Positions 49,142-59,790 of a stretch of DNA of 64,000 bases are shown here, piece after piece (position 1 is the first letter of the stretch; every line of letters begins with the position of its first letter). The notes under the pieces are model-generated. The model made no database searches. It was given only the letters and a program-made list of their open reading frames with translations, and was not told the DNA's origin. Source of the DNA: Hyaloraphidium curvatum (Eukaryota; Monoblepharomycota; Hyaloraphidiomycetes; Hyaloraphidiales; Hyaloraphidiaceae); NCBI GenBank assembly GCA_025558095.1, contig JAIVFI010000023.1, positions 620,001 to 684,000 of the forward strand, written 5' to 3'. The position numbers were made by a program, and so were the translations under genes.

Positions 49142-50947
49142 TCACAACTCCGTCCCCTGCAGTATCCGCCGCCTCAGCCTGACCGGGACCGCCACGGTCC
49201 CGTTTTCCCCCACCGCACCCAGGTGATCGGGCGACCAGTTCTTCAGACAGTCGCCCAGCTCCAACCCCGGCACCGCATCCGCCGCCGAGTTGGCCGCCAG
49301 CCCCGCTCCCACGTCGTACGAGGCATCGATCACCGCGCTGGCCATGTCCACGCCGTACCCCATGTCCGCCAGCGACGCCGCGGTGATCCTCGACAGCGGG
49401 TTGCCCCCCCGCACGGCGACGTACCCGGTCATGAGCTCGTTGCCAAAGGTGGTCTCGCGGAAGTGGGAGCACCGCGTCCCCGCGCCGCCGGCGTTCTCGA
49501 CGGGCACGGCGGTGCGGGGCAGCGTGTTGCGGCGATCCACGAAGGGCAGCACGGCGACCGCCTGCGGCCCGGCAAAGACGGGATCCGCGGTAGCGGGGTT
49601 GCTGAAGCAGTTGGACGGCACCAGCAAGTCCCGCAGCGTCCAGAGGGTGCCGATCCCCAGCACGTGCCCCATCTCGTGCAGCACCACGGCCTCGAGGATG
49701 CCCATGGTGGTCATGGTCGCCATGTCGGCCGAGTCGAAGGACATGAACCCTGAGAGGGGGAGAGAGTCGGAGGAGCGGTAGTACTGCGGCCCCGCGGAGC
49801 CGAGGATGCGACCGGGGCCGTCGATGGCGGGGACCTCGAAGCCGATGATGAGGTCGTCGACGAAGCCGCACGAGAGGACGGTGGCCCCGCTGTTGTCGGT
49901 GATGCAGAAGGGGATGGAAGCCGTGCGGTCCGAGAGGTCGTCCGTGATCAATGTCATCCAGGTCTGCGCGGCGCGGATGAAGGTGGCGTCGTAGGCGGAG
50001 TTGCCGCCGCACGAGATTAGCTCGATGTTAAAGACGTCGGCGGCGGTGGTGGAGGGGCTCCGCGAGGGGAAGGGCACGGGGAGGTAGGTGCAGCCGGCCC
50101 GGATGATGCGGTTGCGCGGGTCCAGGGTGGGGGTGATCATGCGCACCGTGGTCGTGGGCGTGCGGTACTGCGTTGTTGTGCGCGGCTCGACGACGGCGGG
50201 GATTCCCGTCGTCGGCGCCGCGGTGGTCCGCGTACGGGTTGCTGTGGCCGTTCGGGTCGACACCCGCCACGCGGTGGCCGCCGGCCGCCCCGAGCCTGGG
50301 CTTATAGCCAGGAGCTGCCTCGCGCCAGCGGCAAAGAACCGCACTACGCCCCGGTTGTCGATGGTGAACCGCGTCGCGGGCCTGCCGCCGACAGACACCA
50401 AAACCAAGGCCCACTCTGTCTGCCGGCACCGCAGCGAGATGCGGCCGTCGGTGCCGAACCGGGCGGCAAAGGTGGTGCAGCCGACGTTTGCCGGCAGCCG
50501 GATGTTGGAGTTCCACCTGATCGTCCGGAGGGCGGAAAAGACGACCCGAGGGTTGCCGTCGGACCATACGAACGCCCAGCGGCCGTCGGGCGAGCCGATG
50601 TCGATCTGCGTGGCGCCCGCCACTGCCGTGTCGCACAGGCGCCGGCGCAGCGCCGCGTTGAAGGCGCATCGCGGGGCGACCAATTGGCGCGCCTTCAGTA
50701 GCCCCAGCACGCCGTCCCCCTCGGCGTCAGCCGCACCCCCGGAGACCACAAAGGAAAAAGGATCGCCCGACGTCCGCGCACCGGAGTCCGCCGGTGCACG
50801 CGCAGCGACATCGTGGGGGTGCCCGGCGGCGGCGGGGGCCCATGCCGCTAGCAGCAGGGTTGCCGCCAGGAGCGCGGGGGCGAGTCGGGCGAGCCACGGC
50901 GGCGCCCGCCGCCGGCTGCCCCGCGGATCCCGGGATCTGGAGCTCAT
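49142..50947 (-). CDS. secreted leishmanolysin-like (M8-type) zinc metalloprotease
   Basis: A single exon of 601 residues from MSSRSRDPRGSRRRA; a basic start and hydrophobic core (LAPALLAATLLLAAWAPAAA) form a signal peptide. An N-terminal beta-rich domain (DGRWAFVWSDGNPRVVF, DGRISLRCRQTEWALVL) looks lectin-like. A Thr/Arg/Pro linker (TATATRTRTTAAPTTG) precedes the protease domain. The zinc site is HEMGHVLGIGTLW (His424, Glu425, His428) with a third His likely in CSHFRETTFGNELMTGY and the distal PLSRITAASLADMGYGV Met-turn region, all typical of M8-like metzincins. It presumably degrades extracellular protein. A fragment similar to the neighbouring gene's tail lies just downstream. Confidence 0.85.
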   Translation of the reverse strand: MSSRSRDPRGSRRRAPPWLARLAPALLAATLLLAAWAPAAAGHPHDVAARAPADSGARTSGDPFSFVVSGGAADAEGDGVLGLLKARQLVAPRCAFNAALRRRLCDTAVAGATQIDIGSPDGRWAFVWSDGNPRVVFSALRTIRWNSNIRLPANVGCTTFAARFGTDGRISLRCRQTEWALVLVSVGGRPATRFTIDNRGVVRFFAAGARQLLAISPGSGRPAATAWRVSTRTATATRTRTTAAPTTGIPAVVEPRTTTQYRTPTTTVRMITPTLDPRNRIIRAGCTYLPVPFPSRSPSTTAADVFNIELISCGGNSAYDATFIRAAQTWMTLITDDLSDRTASIPFCITDNSGATVLSCGFVDDLIIGFEVPAIDGPGRILGSAGPQYYRSSDSLPLSGFMSFDSADMATMTTMGILEAVVLHEMGHVLGIGTLWTLRDLLVPSNCFSNPATADPVFAGPQAVAVLPFVDRRNTLPRTAVPVENAGGAGTRCSHFRETTFGNELMTGYVAVRGGNPLSRITAASLADMGYGVDMASAVIDASYDVGAGLAANSAADAVPGLELGDCLKNWSPDHLGAVGENGTVAVPVRLRRRILQGTEL

Positions 50948-51420
50948 AGTGGGTATAAAAGGGCGGAGCCTATGTCCGGCCGGGCACATTGCGATGCTCG
51001 GGCCGGAACAAGGTGCCGCTGCTTTGCGTCAGGCGACCGTGAGGCGCAGTGACCGTGCGCAAATCCCGCCCATGCCGCTGGACACAGCACCTCCGATTCC
51101 AGGTCGCGAGTCCCTGATTGCCGTCCTGGTGCTGGGCCAAAACCTGGACTACTACGACCGGCGCACCGTGCGCCACATTCTGAGGGCGGGGGGCACGGGG
51201 GACGTCGACGACGCGTGCGACCGGTGCGGCGACGGCGGACGGGGAGCTTCGCCGCTGCTCGCGTGCAGGGTCGCCCGCTAGTGCGGCGCGGATTGCCAGC
51301 GGGAGCATTGGACGGAGGACGGGGAGGTCTGCAGGGACTGGCCTTGAAGGACAGAAGGATGCTGTGTGGGCTCGGTCGTCGCAGATAGATTCGTCTTGCT
51401 CAGACCAAAGTAAGTATCGC
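50948..51420. other. intergenic, no gene seen
   Basis: This is the upstream region of the metalloprotease gene. A TATAAAAG octamer at 50954-50961 is oriented toward the plus strand, away from that gene, so I do not assign it. No coding exon was supported. Confidence 0.4.
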
Positions 51421-54400
51421 TCAGGCGCCCCACATCGGCAACTTTTTCGTCTCGACCGCATCCAGTCCCAGGAGCTTCTCGTACCCCGCCCCGCCCTCCA
51501 CCATCCCCTCCCTCGGCGCCCGCCGCCTGCGGAGCGCCACCGCCACCGCCGCCGCCGCCGCGCAGCACGCGGCCACCAGCGCCGCCGCGCACACCGCGAC
51601 CGCCCCCGCCGCGAGCGCCTGCGAGCCCGTCTGCGCCTGTGCGGGGGCGGCCGGGACGCCGGGCTGGGGAGCGATCGCCGTCGTCGCGCCGGGGGCTTCG
51701 GCGCTGGCGGGGATCCGCATGCCGGCCTGCGCGTCGGCGTCCAGGGAGGCCGTCTGGCGGACCGATCCGGCGGAGAAGCGGGTTTCCCGCGCCAGGAGAC
51801 GCCGCCGCCGCTGGCCGGTCGCCGAGGCGACGTCGAAGTAGATGCGGAAGGTGGCGTAGAAGGTGTAACCCGAGACCGAGTCGAAGTCGTCCGTGGTGAG
51901 GAAGGAAAGGAGCGAATAGTCCTTGGCGGCGTCATCGCGGGGGAGCATGTTGGGGGTGATCTTCATCACCACCGTGTCCGATCCCGGGGTGTAAGTGAAG
52001 TTGGTGTTGACAGCGAGCTGCGTGAGCGCGCCGGCGGCCAGCGGGCCCGCGGGCGAGTCGACGAGGGTGCTGTTGATGTACCGCCGCACCATCTGCGCGT
52101 TGCCCGCGTTGGGAGCCCGCAGCACCATGCTCCGCTCGACGCTCATCTTGGTCAGCCGCGACTCGAAGATCGGCAGGTCGGGCGAGACGAAGGTCGCCGT
52201 CAGGGTCACGGTCTCGCCGAAGAAGTAACCCCCCGAGGGCGCCCTCTTCCTCAGCGGCGCGGCCGACCGCCTGCGGAGCGCGCCGGGGCGCTGCACCACC
52301 GCCACGAGGTTGGTCAGCTGGTACCCGTTCGTCATGCTGGCCTTTTCGTTCCACGCGATGAGCACGTCCAGCGCCGTAAGGGTCTCGAGGGAGGTTGCGC
52401 CGTTGGGGATCGGTTTCCACCCGTACACCGAGTCCATGGAGGCCATCACCTGCCGGTCCGAGGTGACCAACAGGTGCATCATGGCCATCTTGAGCAGGCC
52501 GTCGTCGATGATGGCGCAGAGGAGGAGCTGCTCGTAGGCCGTCCAGACTTGCTGCTGGTAGCATGTCGCGGTCTGCGGCGCGGTGACCTCCGAGCCGCCG
52601 AAGGTGACTGATTGGAAAGAGACCATGGAGGCGTCGCCGCCGATGGGGCCGAGGGATGCGTACGGGTAGGCGGTGGGGAGGGGAGCGTTGATCGTGACCG
52701 TGGCGGGGCCGGCCTGCGGGAGGAAGGCGGAGGGTGTGAGGCGCAGATCGGACGCAGAACGCGAGAGCAAACATACCGGAGTCGTGGTTGTCGTCGTGGT
52801 CGTCGTCGTGGTCGTCGTCGTCGTGCTTGTGGTAACGATCGCCGGCGGGCTTCCCGCGCCGCCCGCGCCGGGGGTGGGGGACGTGCCCAGCGAGCCCGTC
52901 GCGATCGTCTCGACCTCGCACACCTTGGCCATGCCCGGCGCCGGATCCGCGAGTCCCAGCGAGCCCGCGCTGCACGTGGCCCCGTTGCTGTACGTGCCGT
53001 AGGCCCACGCGCCCGTCGCGGGGTCCCCGTACCGCACCCGCTTGGTCCCCGCGAACGCGCACGCTTTGCCGTCGGTCGCGCACTGACCCCAGGTGGCGAC
53101 CACCGTGGTCCCGGCCGCATCCGACGTCTCGGCTTCGTACCAACAGCTCTTGGGGTTACCGACGGAGGGATCGCCGAGCGCCGCGGCGACCGCGGAGCAC
53201 GCGACGCCGCCCGTGTAGCTCCCGTACGCGAACTGTCCCAGGTTGTCGTTGCCGTACCGCACGGGCCGGGTGCCGGTGAAGCTGCAGTCGGGCTCGCAGG
53301 CGACCCAGGCGTCCACGGGGGTGCCGGGCTTGTCGCAGACCATCTGGCCCGTGACCGAGGCGACGGTCTTGAAGAGGGTGGAGCAGAGGTTGAGCTTGAG
53401 CGCGCCCGTGTCGTCGGCGGTGCCGACGTAGGCGTTGGCGGAGAGCACCTTTCCCTTGCAGTTGGTGGTGTCGGCGGCGCCGGGGAAGCAGTCCGTGTCG
53501 AAGTTGAAGACGTACGTGCCGCCGACCTCGCAGTAGTCGCCGATGTTGATGCGCACCTGCCCGTACTGCCAACAGAAGTCCTGGGTGTTGAAGGCCGCGT
53601 TGGAGCCGTCAGTCTTGATGCAGGTCGGGCGCTGGTACGAGGAAATCTCGACAGAGCCGGTGTAGCCGGGCATGCTGACGGGTCCGGCGGGCGCCAGGGT
53701 GAGGTTGTTGGGCCACCTAATAAGGCAGAAGGGTGAGAACCGCACACGTTAGCCCGAAATGAGGGAGCCTTACCTGCTATACATCTGGAAGTCGGCCACG
53801 AGGAAGCGTTGCCCGTTCGATTGGTCGAAGTAGACACCAGTCAGGTTGAAGTTCTTGATGCCCGACTCCTCGAGGATCTTGACGTTGGCCTGAACGTTGA
53901 CGGTCGTGGGCAGGGCGATCGAGACGGGGTAGGCGTAGCGCGAGGCCTGGCGGTTGCCCCCGGGGAAGGCGTCCTGCCACTCCAGGTATACGGTGTTGTT
54001 GCGGACCTCGTAGCCGGGGCGGCTGACGGTGTCGGGGTTCGACCAGGCGCAGCCGCGGAGCGAGCGCCACGTCCCCTGGAGGGTGAAGTCGTAGCGGCAG
54101 GCCGCGGTGCTGCCGACCGAGTCCGCCACGCAGACGGGCGTGCCGTGCATGTCCTTGCCGAGGTACATGGTCATCTTGCGGCCCGCGACGGGCTTGGTCC
54201 ACGCGGCGACCGAGATGTCGGCGCGGGTCATGTTTGTTCGCGCGGCGTCGACCTGGGCGGGCGGCCGGGGGTCAACGCTGTCCAGATGGCCCTGCCGGCA
54301 CGCGAGGATTCACCTGAGGGGCGTTCGTACCGGGCTGTCCGGACGTGCAGCCCGCGAGGGCGGCGAGCTCGGAGCGCCCCGTCCAGGAGACGCCCTGGGC

Positions 54401-54460
54401 GTCCGCGCGGCCGGCGAGGGCCAGCACGGCAGCGCCGGCGGCGGCCAAGAGTCCCCGCAT
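51421..54460 (-). CDS. large type I membrane protein with paired Cys-rich repeats and poly-Thr tract
   Basis: Exons 54314-54460, 53774-54252 and 51421-53716 sum to 973 residues. Signal peptide: MRGLLAAAGAAVLALAGRAD. The ectodomain has a Cys-containing N-terminal half, then two copies of a module: CSFTGTRPVRYGNDNLG...GDPSVGNPKSC and CAFAGTKRVRYGDPATG...ADPAPGMAKVC, a motif often repeated in secreted microbial proteins. A poly-Thr run (about 16 Thr) forms a probable O-glycosylated stalk. A second large beta-rich domain follows, then one transmembrane helix (LAAGAVAVCAAALVAACCAA) with a basic stop-transfer (RRRRAPRE) and a ~30-residue cytosolic tail. Intron 54253-54313 joins GTNAPQ to VDAARTNMTRAD. 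Function unknown; a surface adhesin or receptor is plausible. Confidence 0.75.
52781..52836. repeat. coding trinucleotide microsatellite (poly-Thr)
   Basis: The plus strand repeats GTCGTGGTC/GTCGTC; on the coding minus strand these are ACG/ACC/ACA Thr codons. Imperfect third positions suggest selection to keep Thr while the repeat drifts. Confidence 0.85.
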
Positions 54461-55184
54461 GGTGGGAAGGGCGCGGGCCGGTGCGATGGTGGAAGTGCGG
54501 TCGAGGACGGGGGGACGCTCGGTCCCTTTGTGCGTCCCAGGCAACCCCTAGCGGTCGCCGCGAGACCCTATCGCCAGGGCCGAGACCCGATTCACAGATC
54601 CCGCCGCCCGCGTTGCCGCACCCGCCCAAGAAGGACGCCCGGTGCGGCACGTGTGCATGAAGGAGCTGAATTATGTCGGGCACTCGTGCCATCGTACGGG
54701 ACGGGCGCCGCCTTGCAACTGCTGCGTCCCCAGCGAATACTTGGCCGCAACCGGATTTGAGCTTGCGGGCACGGGCGGATCTTGAGACTTCACTCTTCCC
54801 CGGTCCGAATTTTTGGCCGGACTCGCATTCTGCCAGGTTTACTCCACCCGGGAGCTCGCCAACGCGATGTCAAAACAGGGGCGATCCCCGGCCTAGACCA
54901 GCGCCCGAAAGAGCCCAGCCCCCGCCGTGCCGCAGGTGCCGCAAGAGTGCTTCCGGCGCAGCAAGCAGTGCATGGAAGAGGTGGCATTTTGCTACATCTT
55001 CGTGTACTCCAACGCAGCCAGCACTGTTTTGCAGTGGGAGCGGCTTCGCTGCTTCGACACCTCGGTCCCCGAGTTTGTCGGCCGGGCGGTTGGTGCCTGG
55101 ATTACATCCCATCGCGTGAGGGCCCGTGCGTCCCTCATTCGCCAAGAGCAAACAGCTCCCCCGAAACCAGCGAGCCACCGAACG
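54461..55184. other. divergent promoter region; possible cryptic exon
   Basis: It separates two divergent surface-protein genes. A plus-strand stretch at about 54927-55110 reads QVPQECFRRSKQCMEEVAFC and YIFVYSNAASTVLQWERLRC, with spaced cysteines and non-noise composition, and could be an exon or remnant of another Cys-rich secreted gene. No splice partner was identified. Confidence 0.35.
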
Positions 55185-55719
55185 ATGCGCCTTCTCGCCG
55201 CCCTCCTCGCCCTTGCGCTCGCTGTCGTCGCCACCGCCCTGCCGGCGGCGGCCGCGCCCGGCGCCGCGGTGCTCTTCGCCCGCTCCTGCGCGGACTGCGG
55301 CGCAGAGTCATTCTGATGCGCTTTCTGAGGATCCCGCGCCCTCACCTTCCTGATCCCCCTCCTGCCCGCCTCCCAGCGAGTACGCCCACCCCGACGCTCC
55401 CGCCGGCAGCGTCGCTTGCGTTATGCACCGTGAAGCCCGGGCCCTCTACCGCCGCTACGACGTCCCCGACTTCTCCCCTTGCTCCGCGGTCCCCTGCACC
55501 GTCACCGTCCTCTCGGACCTCGGCTCCATGGCGCCGAGCGTCTGCGAGGGTAACTGCAAGACATCCGGATCCTGCGTCGCGTACATGATCAGCCCTGTGA
55601 CGTGCCTACTGTACAGCGCGTTCGGAGGGCAGGGCAAGATGCCCGAAATCGGGGACAATTTCTTCGTCAGGGGGGCATCGTCGGGGTGCCCGGCGTCCGG
55701 GACGTGCCCGCCGAGCTGA
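55185..55719 (+). CDS. small secreted cysteine-rich protein, member 2 of the family
   Basis: Exons 55185-55306 and 55377-55719 encode 154 residues. Signal peptide: MRLLAALLALALAVVATALP. The mature N-terminus VLFARSCADCGADEYAHPDA, then AGSVACVMHREARALYRRYD parallels member 1 at 10688-11516 (VVFKRSCAEC..., DAPEDHVACISMEGG, HELYRRYD). Intron 55307-55376 is phase 2, and the downstream exon starts with the same codon pattern (C-GAG) as in member 1. The C-terminal part (VCEGNCKTSGSCVAYMISPV, TCLLYSAFGG) looks like a PAN/apple-type disulphide core and differs from member 1. Extracellular; no function known. Confidence 0.72.
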
Positions 55720-56126
55720 GGGGGCGGAGGGACCTGATCGAAGGTGGGCTGCATAGTGGGTGCTCGTAATCCAGTGGCTTACCGTTGTTTTCAACTGCGC
55801 TTGCTTCATGCTAGGACAGTCCGCAACGCCGATGAGGTGCTTGTCGAAACACAGTGGAACACGTGGAGACTGGTCGGTGGAGGACCGCTACATCAGCATC
55901 AAAGTATCCAATAAGACCAGTTTATGAGCATTGCAGGCTGTGGTAGTCCGTGCAGAGATAGGAATGCGACGAAGTTGCGCTGCTGGTCCGCCGTTGGGTG
56001 CGCGCCGATGCGGCGTGACGCGAATGAGTGGCGGCTGCCAACCGGTTGCTTACGTAACCTAACCACCCCATCGTTGCTGTCCGAGCGAGTTGAAGCTCCC
56101 CCGTGACACCCCGCACTCCCGCAGCA
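55720..56126. other. intergenic, no gene seen
   Basis: A spacer between two plus-strand loci. No coding segment was supported. Confidence 0.4.
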
Positions 56127-57162
56127 ATGACCGCCAAAGCCTTGAAGCGCGCCCGCACCGAGGAGGGCGCCGAGGCCGCGGCCGAGGACGCGGCCACCGC
56201 CGAAGTCGTCACGGTGCGGTTCGTCGGGACCGCCGAAGCGGCCCGCATCTTTCAGTACACGAGATCCGGCATCGTCGCGCGGGCGCCGGGCTCCATCTTT
56301 GCGCACCGTTTCGGGCCGGGCGGGCTGAACGAGGGGAAGGAGGTGCTTCCCGCCGAGTACACGCTGGACCGCAGCGCGGAGCTCTTCGAAAAGCACGTGG
56401 ACCCTTACCTGCGCGGGTACGCCGGGCCAACTTGGAAGGAGTGGAAAGATTGAGCGCGTCGGATCAGCAGCGGCTGCGTGCGGACATGGAGTTCTACGGC
56501 CTGCCGGACGCGTTCCTGCCTTCTCAACCGGCATCGGTCGAACCCCTCGTCCCGCGGCTTTCCGTGTACACCCTCGGACAAGCTCTCCAGCATCTCGACG
56601 GCGCGAACTTTTCCGCTGCTGCAGCCAAGGACGGAAAGGCCGCGAAGCTTGTCCGCCTGGCTCCGACGTTCGTCATCAGGTCCCCTTCCTCGATCATCCT
56701 GGACGCCCAGGCAAAGGCCTACTGGAACGGGGAGAAAGGCGACGACGAGATTATGAGATGTTCCGAAGTTTTGTTGGAACGCTACGCCACGTACCCGGAC
56801 GACGCCGAGGAAAGCGCCTTCTGGACCGCGCTCAACAGGTTGTTTGCCCGCGTCCATGTGGGCGCCGAAGAGGTGGCTGCACAGCGCCCTGTTCCGCGGC
56901 GAGGACATCCGGGACCTCGTGAAGGCCTTCATGAACGGGAAGCAGGACATGGCGGTCCCGGACTTTCCACCACACGTACTCGCTCCGCATCGTGCTCCAG
57001 AAACCGTACATCGCCTTCGCCATCGGCACGGCCACTTCCGGATACGGCAAGTTTGCGGTCGATGTCGTTTACATGGACGAAGAGACGGCAAAGGGCGGAA
57101 TGTATCCCGGAATGGAGCACATCCTCGGGCGTGACGACCGCTTCTTCTTTGAGAACTTGTAG
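56127..57162 (+). pseudogene. BTB-domain protein, copy B, with several frameshifts
   Basis: Met 56127 opens a BTB domain like copy A: VTVRFVGTAEAARIFQYTRS, VARAPGSIFAHRFGPGGLNE, YTLDRSAELFEKHVDPYLRG, GPTWKEWKD, then TGA at 56451-56453. The continuation LSASDQQRLRADMEFYGLPD lies in another frame, consistent with a 4-nt deletion relative to copy A. A second shift occurs near 56845 (into WLHSALFRGEDIRDLVKAFM) and a third near 56965-56985 (into IVLQKPYIAFAIG). The last frame ends YPGMEHILGRDDRFFFENL and TAG. Conserved ends with internal shifts indicate a decayed duplicate about 10 kb from copy A, in opposite orientation. Confidence 0.75.
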
Positions 57163-57241
57163 ATGAGGTTCACGGGAAGAGCCATTTGACCGTTGTATTG
57201 TAGCTCAATCAAGGGTATCCATCGGCTAGCGGCCGACCCGC

Positions 57242-59790
57242 TCACAACGGCTTCCCTCCCGGCGGCCAAACCAGCCCCCTCTCCTGCAGAAACTCCCAAA
57301 CCTTGCTGCTCTTGTTCACGTCCATCTTGACGCTCTCCCTCGCCGCCCTCTTGCCCAGCCCGTTCTGCTCCCTGCACCTCTCCGTGAAGAGCTTCTTGAG
57401 CGCCATGAACGACTCGGGGAACAGGCGGAGGTGCGAGCACAGCTCCCTCTCGTCCGGCTCCAGCTCCGCGTACCCGGGCAGCTCCGAGATCTCCAGCGGA
57501 CGCGGGGTCGGCCGCGCGCGGGGGCCGCCGGGCAAGGCGGGGGCGTCCCGGCCGGCGGCGCCGCGGCGGCCCTTCTTGCCGGGGAGGGCGAGCGGCTGCG
57601 CGTACGCGTCGGGGTCGCCGAGCTGCAGTCCGTGGTCCTGCAGGTGCGCGGCGAAGGAGGGCATGTCGGGGAAGGTAGAGAGACCGCAGGCGGGGCAGAC
57701 CATCCTGGTGGGGTGAAGATAGCGCGTGGTCAGCCATTGGATGACAGCGTCGCCGCCCGAAAACCCCACCTCGCCAGCGTCCCGTCCGCCCTGCGCACCC
57801 TCAGCTCCCCGTACCCCGCCTCGGACCCCACATCCGGCGTCCCCGCCCTCCTCGCCGCCGCCAGCATCCTCCTCGTGTTGAACTCAAGCTTCGCCACCGG
57901 CGGCCTCTCGGGCGCGCCCAGCGGCACCGCCCGCGGCTTCGGGCCGTCGGTGATCCGCACCCGCGCCCGCGCGGCGCCCTCGGGGCCAACGGGGACGCCG
58001 CACGCGACGGCGGCGTCGGCGTGGGAGGGGAAGTACCGGCCGTGGGAGATGCGGGCGTGGTTGACGAAGCCTTGGAGGTTGTTGAAGGCGATCTTGCCGC
58101 AGTCGGGGCAGACCATCCTGTGACGGGGGCAGTCAGCGATCGTATCCCGGGCGAATTGCCGGCAGGGTATACCCACCGCACGGCGGATCCGTCCGCCAGC
58201 TGCACCACCAGTTCCCCAGACGACCCGTTGACGATCCTCCTTCCCGGCACCCTCCCCACGCCCGCCGGCATCCGCACCCCCCCGCCGTACCTCCCCGTTC
58301 TACCCCCCCATCGCCTCCCCACGTCATCCGACGCCTCGCTGGCCGCCCCAGAGGCGGAAAACAACAGGTCCGAAACGTCCAGCTTCCCGTTGTCCGCTTC
58401 CGGAAGCCGGTAGAACGGCACGGCGGGGAACAAACCCCCCTCGTCCTCGCTCTCGGCCTCCTTCCCGTCCGCGCCGCGCTTCTTGGGGCGCAGCCAGACG
58501 TACCGGTGCCGCAGCAGGAACCCCCAAAACCCCTCCCACTGCTCCCGCGTCCAGGGCAGCCAGCTCGCCAGCATCGCCGCGTCCTTCTCCCGCAGCCCGC
58601 CGGAGCGCTTGCATTCGTCCTCCAGCTGCACGGCAGCGGCGACGAACTGCTCCGGGGGGAGGGAGAGGTTGGCGCAGAGGGCGAATTCGCGGGAGGAGAG
58701 GAGCAGGGGTTGCGGAGGGGGGAGCCGGGGTTTGGGCGGGGTTGCGGGGGCGGAGGGGTGGGGGCTGATGGAGCGGGCGGGCGAGGCGGTCATTTCGCGG
58801 GGGGGAGGGCGGGGGGAGGCCTGGGGGGCGAGGGTGACGGTGATTTCGGGAACGAAGTGGGCGTCGGGGGGGCTGGGACCCGAGGCGGGGTCGGTGGGTG
58901 CCGGCGGGGGGGCAAGGTCGCCATCGAGGTCCATTTCGGCGTCGGGGTCGCCGCCGGACTCCGCGGGAGCGACCATGACGGTGTCTTCCTCTTCGATCTG
59001 GGGGGAGGGATGCGGTTGTCAGCAGGAACGACAGGAAGCAACGGGAAAAGCAGCTACCCACCACCGCCTCGGTCCCAATGGCAAGGTCGTTGGGCAGCGC
59101 GGCGACGTGGTAGCCCGGCCTGCCCTCCGCCGTCGTGGTCTTCTCAAACAGGCTCGGCGCGTCCAGCTGCCTCGCCTTCTGGAAAACCCAGTGGATCTGC
59201 CGCGACACCGTGGCCGCCGGGTCCGCGTCGAACACGCGGCCTAGGTCCGGGCCGCCGGGCCGCTGGTGCTCCCGCACGGCAAAGGCGATGTCCTTTGGGG
59301 CCATGGGGCGGTTCCCGTTGCGCACCAGGGCCGCGACCACGGCCCGTACCAGGGGGGTAGCGTGCGAGGGCACAGCCACGGTCACTTTCGGGGGCGGAGG
59401 GGCGGCGGATGGTGGGAAAGCTGCTGCCACGGTCGGCGGGGCCCCCCCGGTTGAGAGGAGCAGCCCGGGGCCGCCCAGGCCCTCCGGCAGAAAGACGGCC
59501 GCCCTCTGCTGGATTTCCTCATCCACTTTGGTATCCGTCGACTCGTTGGAGAGCGTCTGTTCCGGCGCTGCGGTGCCGGGAGCCTTCGCGGGGGCCAGCT
59601 TGAGCGCGATGCCCCTGTCGGCGGCGGCCTTTCGCAGCGCCTCCAGCTCCCTCTGGATTGCTGCATTTTGGCCCCTTAAATCGAGCACGAACGGCCGCCA
59701 CGCCTCGTCGTCGTCGTCGCTGTCGGGCGGCGGCGGCGGCGCGCTCGGCAGCGACGCCCAGCCGGCGGGCGGCCCCGCGCCGTCGCCCAT
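57242..59790 (-). CDS. chromatin-type protein: winged-helix-like, two SWIRM-like domains, duplicated zinc modules
   Basis: Exons 59062-59790, 58177-58997, 57770-58117 and 57242-57704 sum to 786 residues. In order: an acidic coiled N-terminus; a winged-helix-like region (VVAALVRNGNRPMAPKDIAF...TVSRQIHWVFQKARQL); a Pro-rich linker; a SWIRM-like helix bundle (SSREFALCANLSLPPEQFVA...WGFLLRHRYVW); two zinc modules, MVCPDCGKIAFNNLQGFVNH/ARISHG and MVCPACGLSTFPDMPSFAAH/LQDHG; and a C-terminal SWIRM domain (LPGYAELEPDERELCSHLRL...VKMDVNKSSKVWEFLQERGL). C-terminal SWIRM domains are typical of ADA2, SWI3 and LSD1-type chromatin proteins. The first zinc module resembles fingers found in yeast and fungal HAT-complex subunits (tentative). 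Probable nuclear histone-modifying or remodelling complex subunit. Confidence 0.75.

Noticed and set aside
50954..50961. TATAAAAG as promoter of the metalloprotease
   Set aside because: It points toward the plus strand and sits only a few bases from the ATG of the minus-strand gene.
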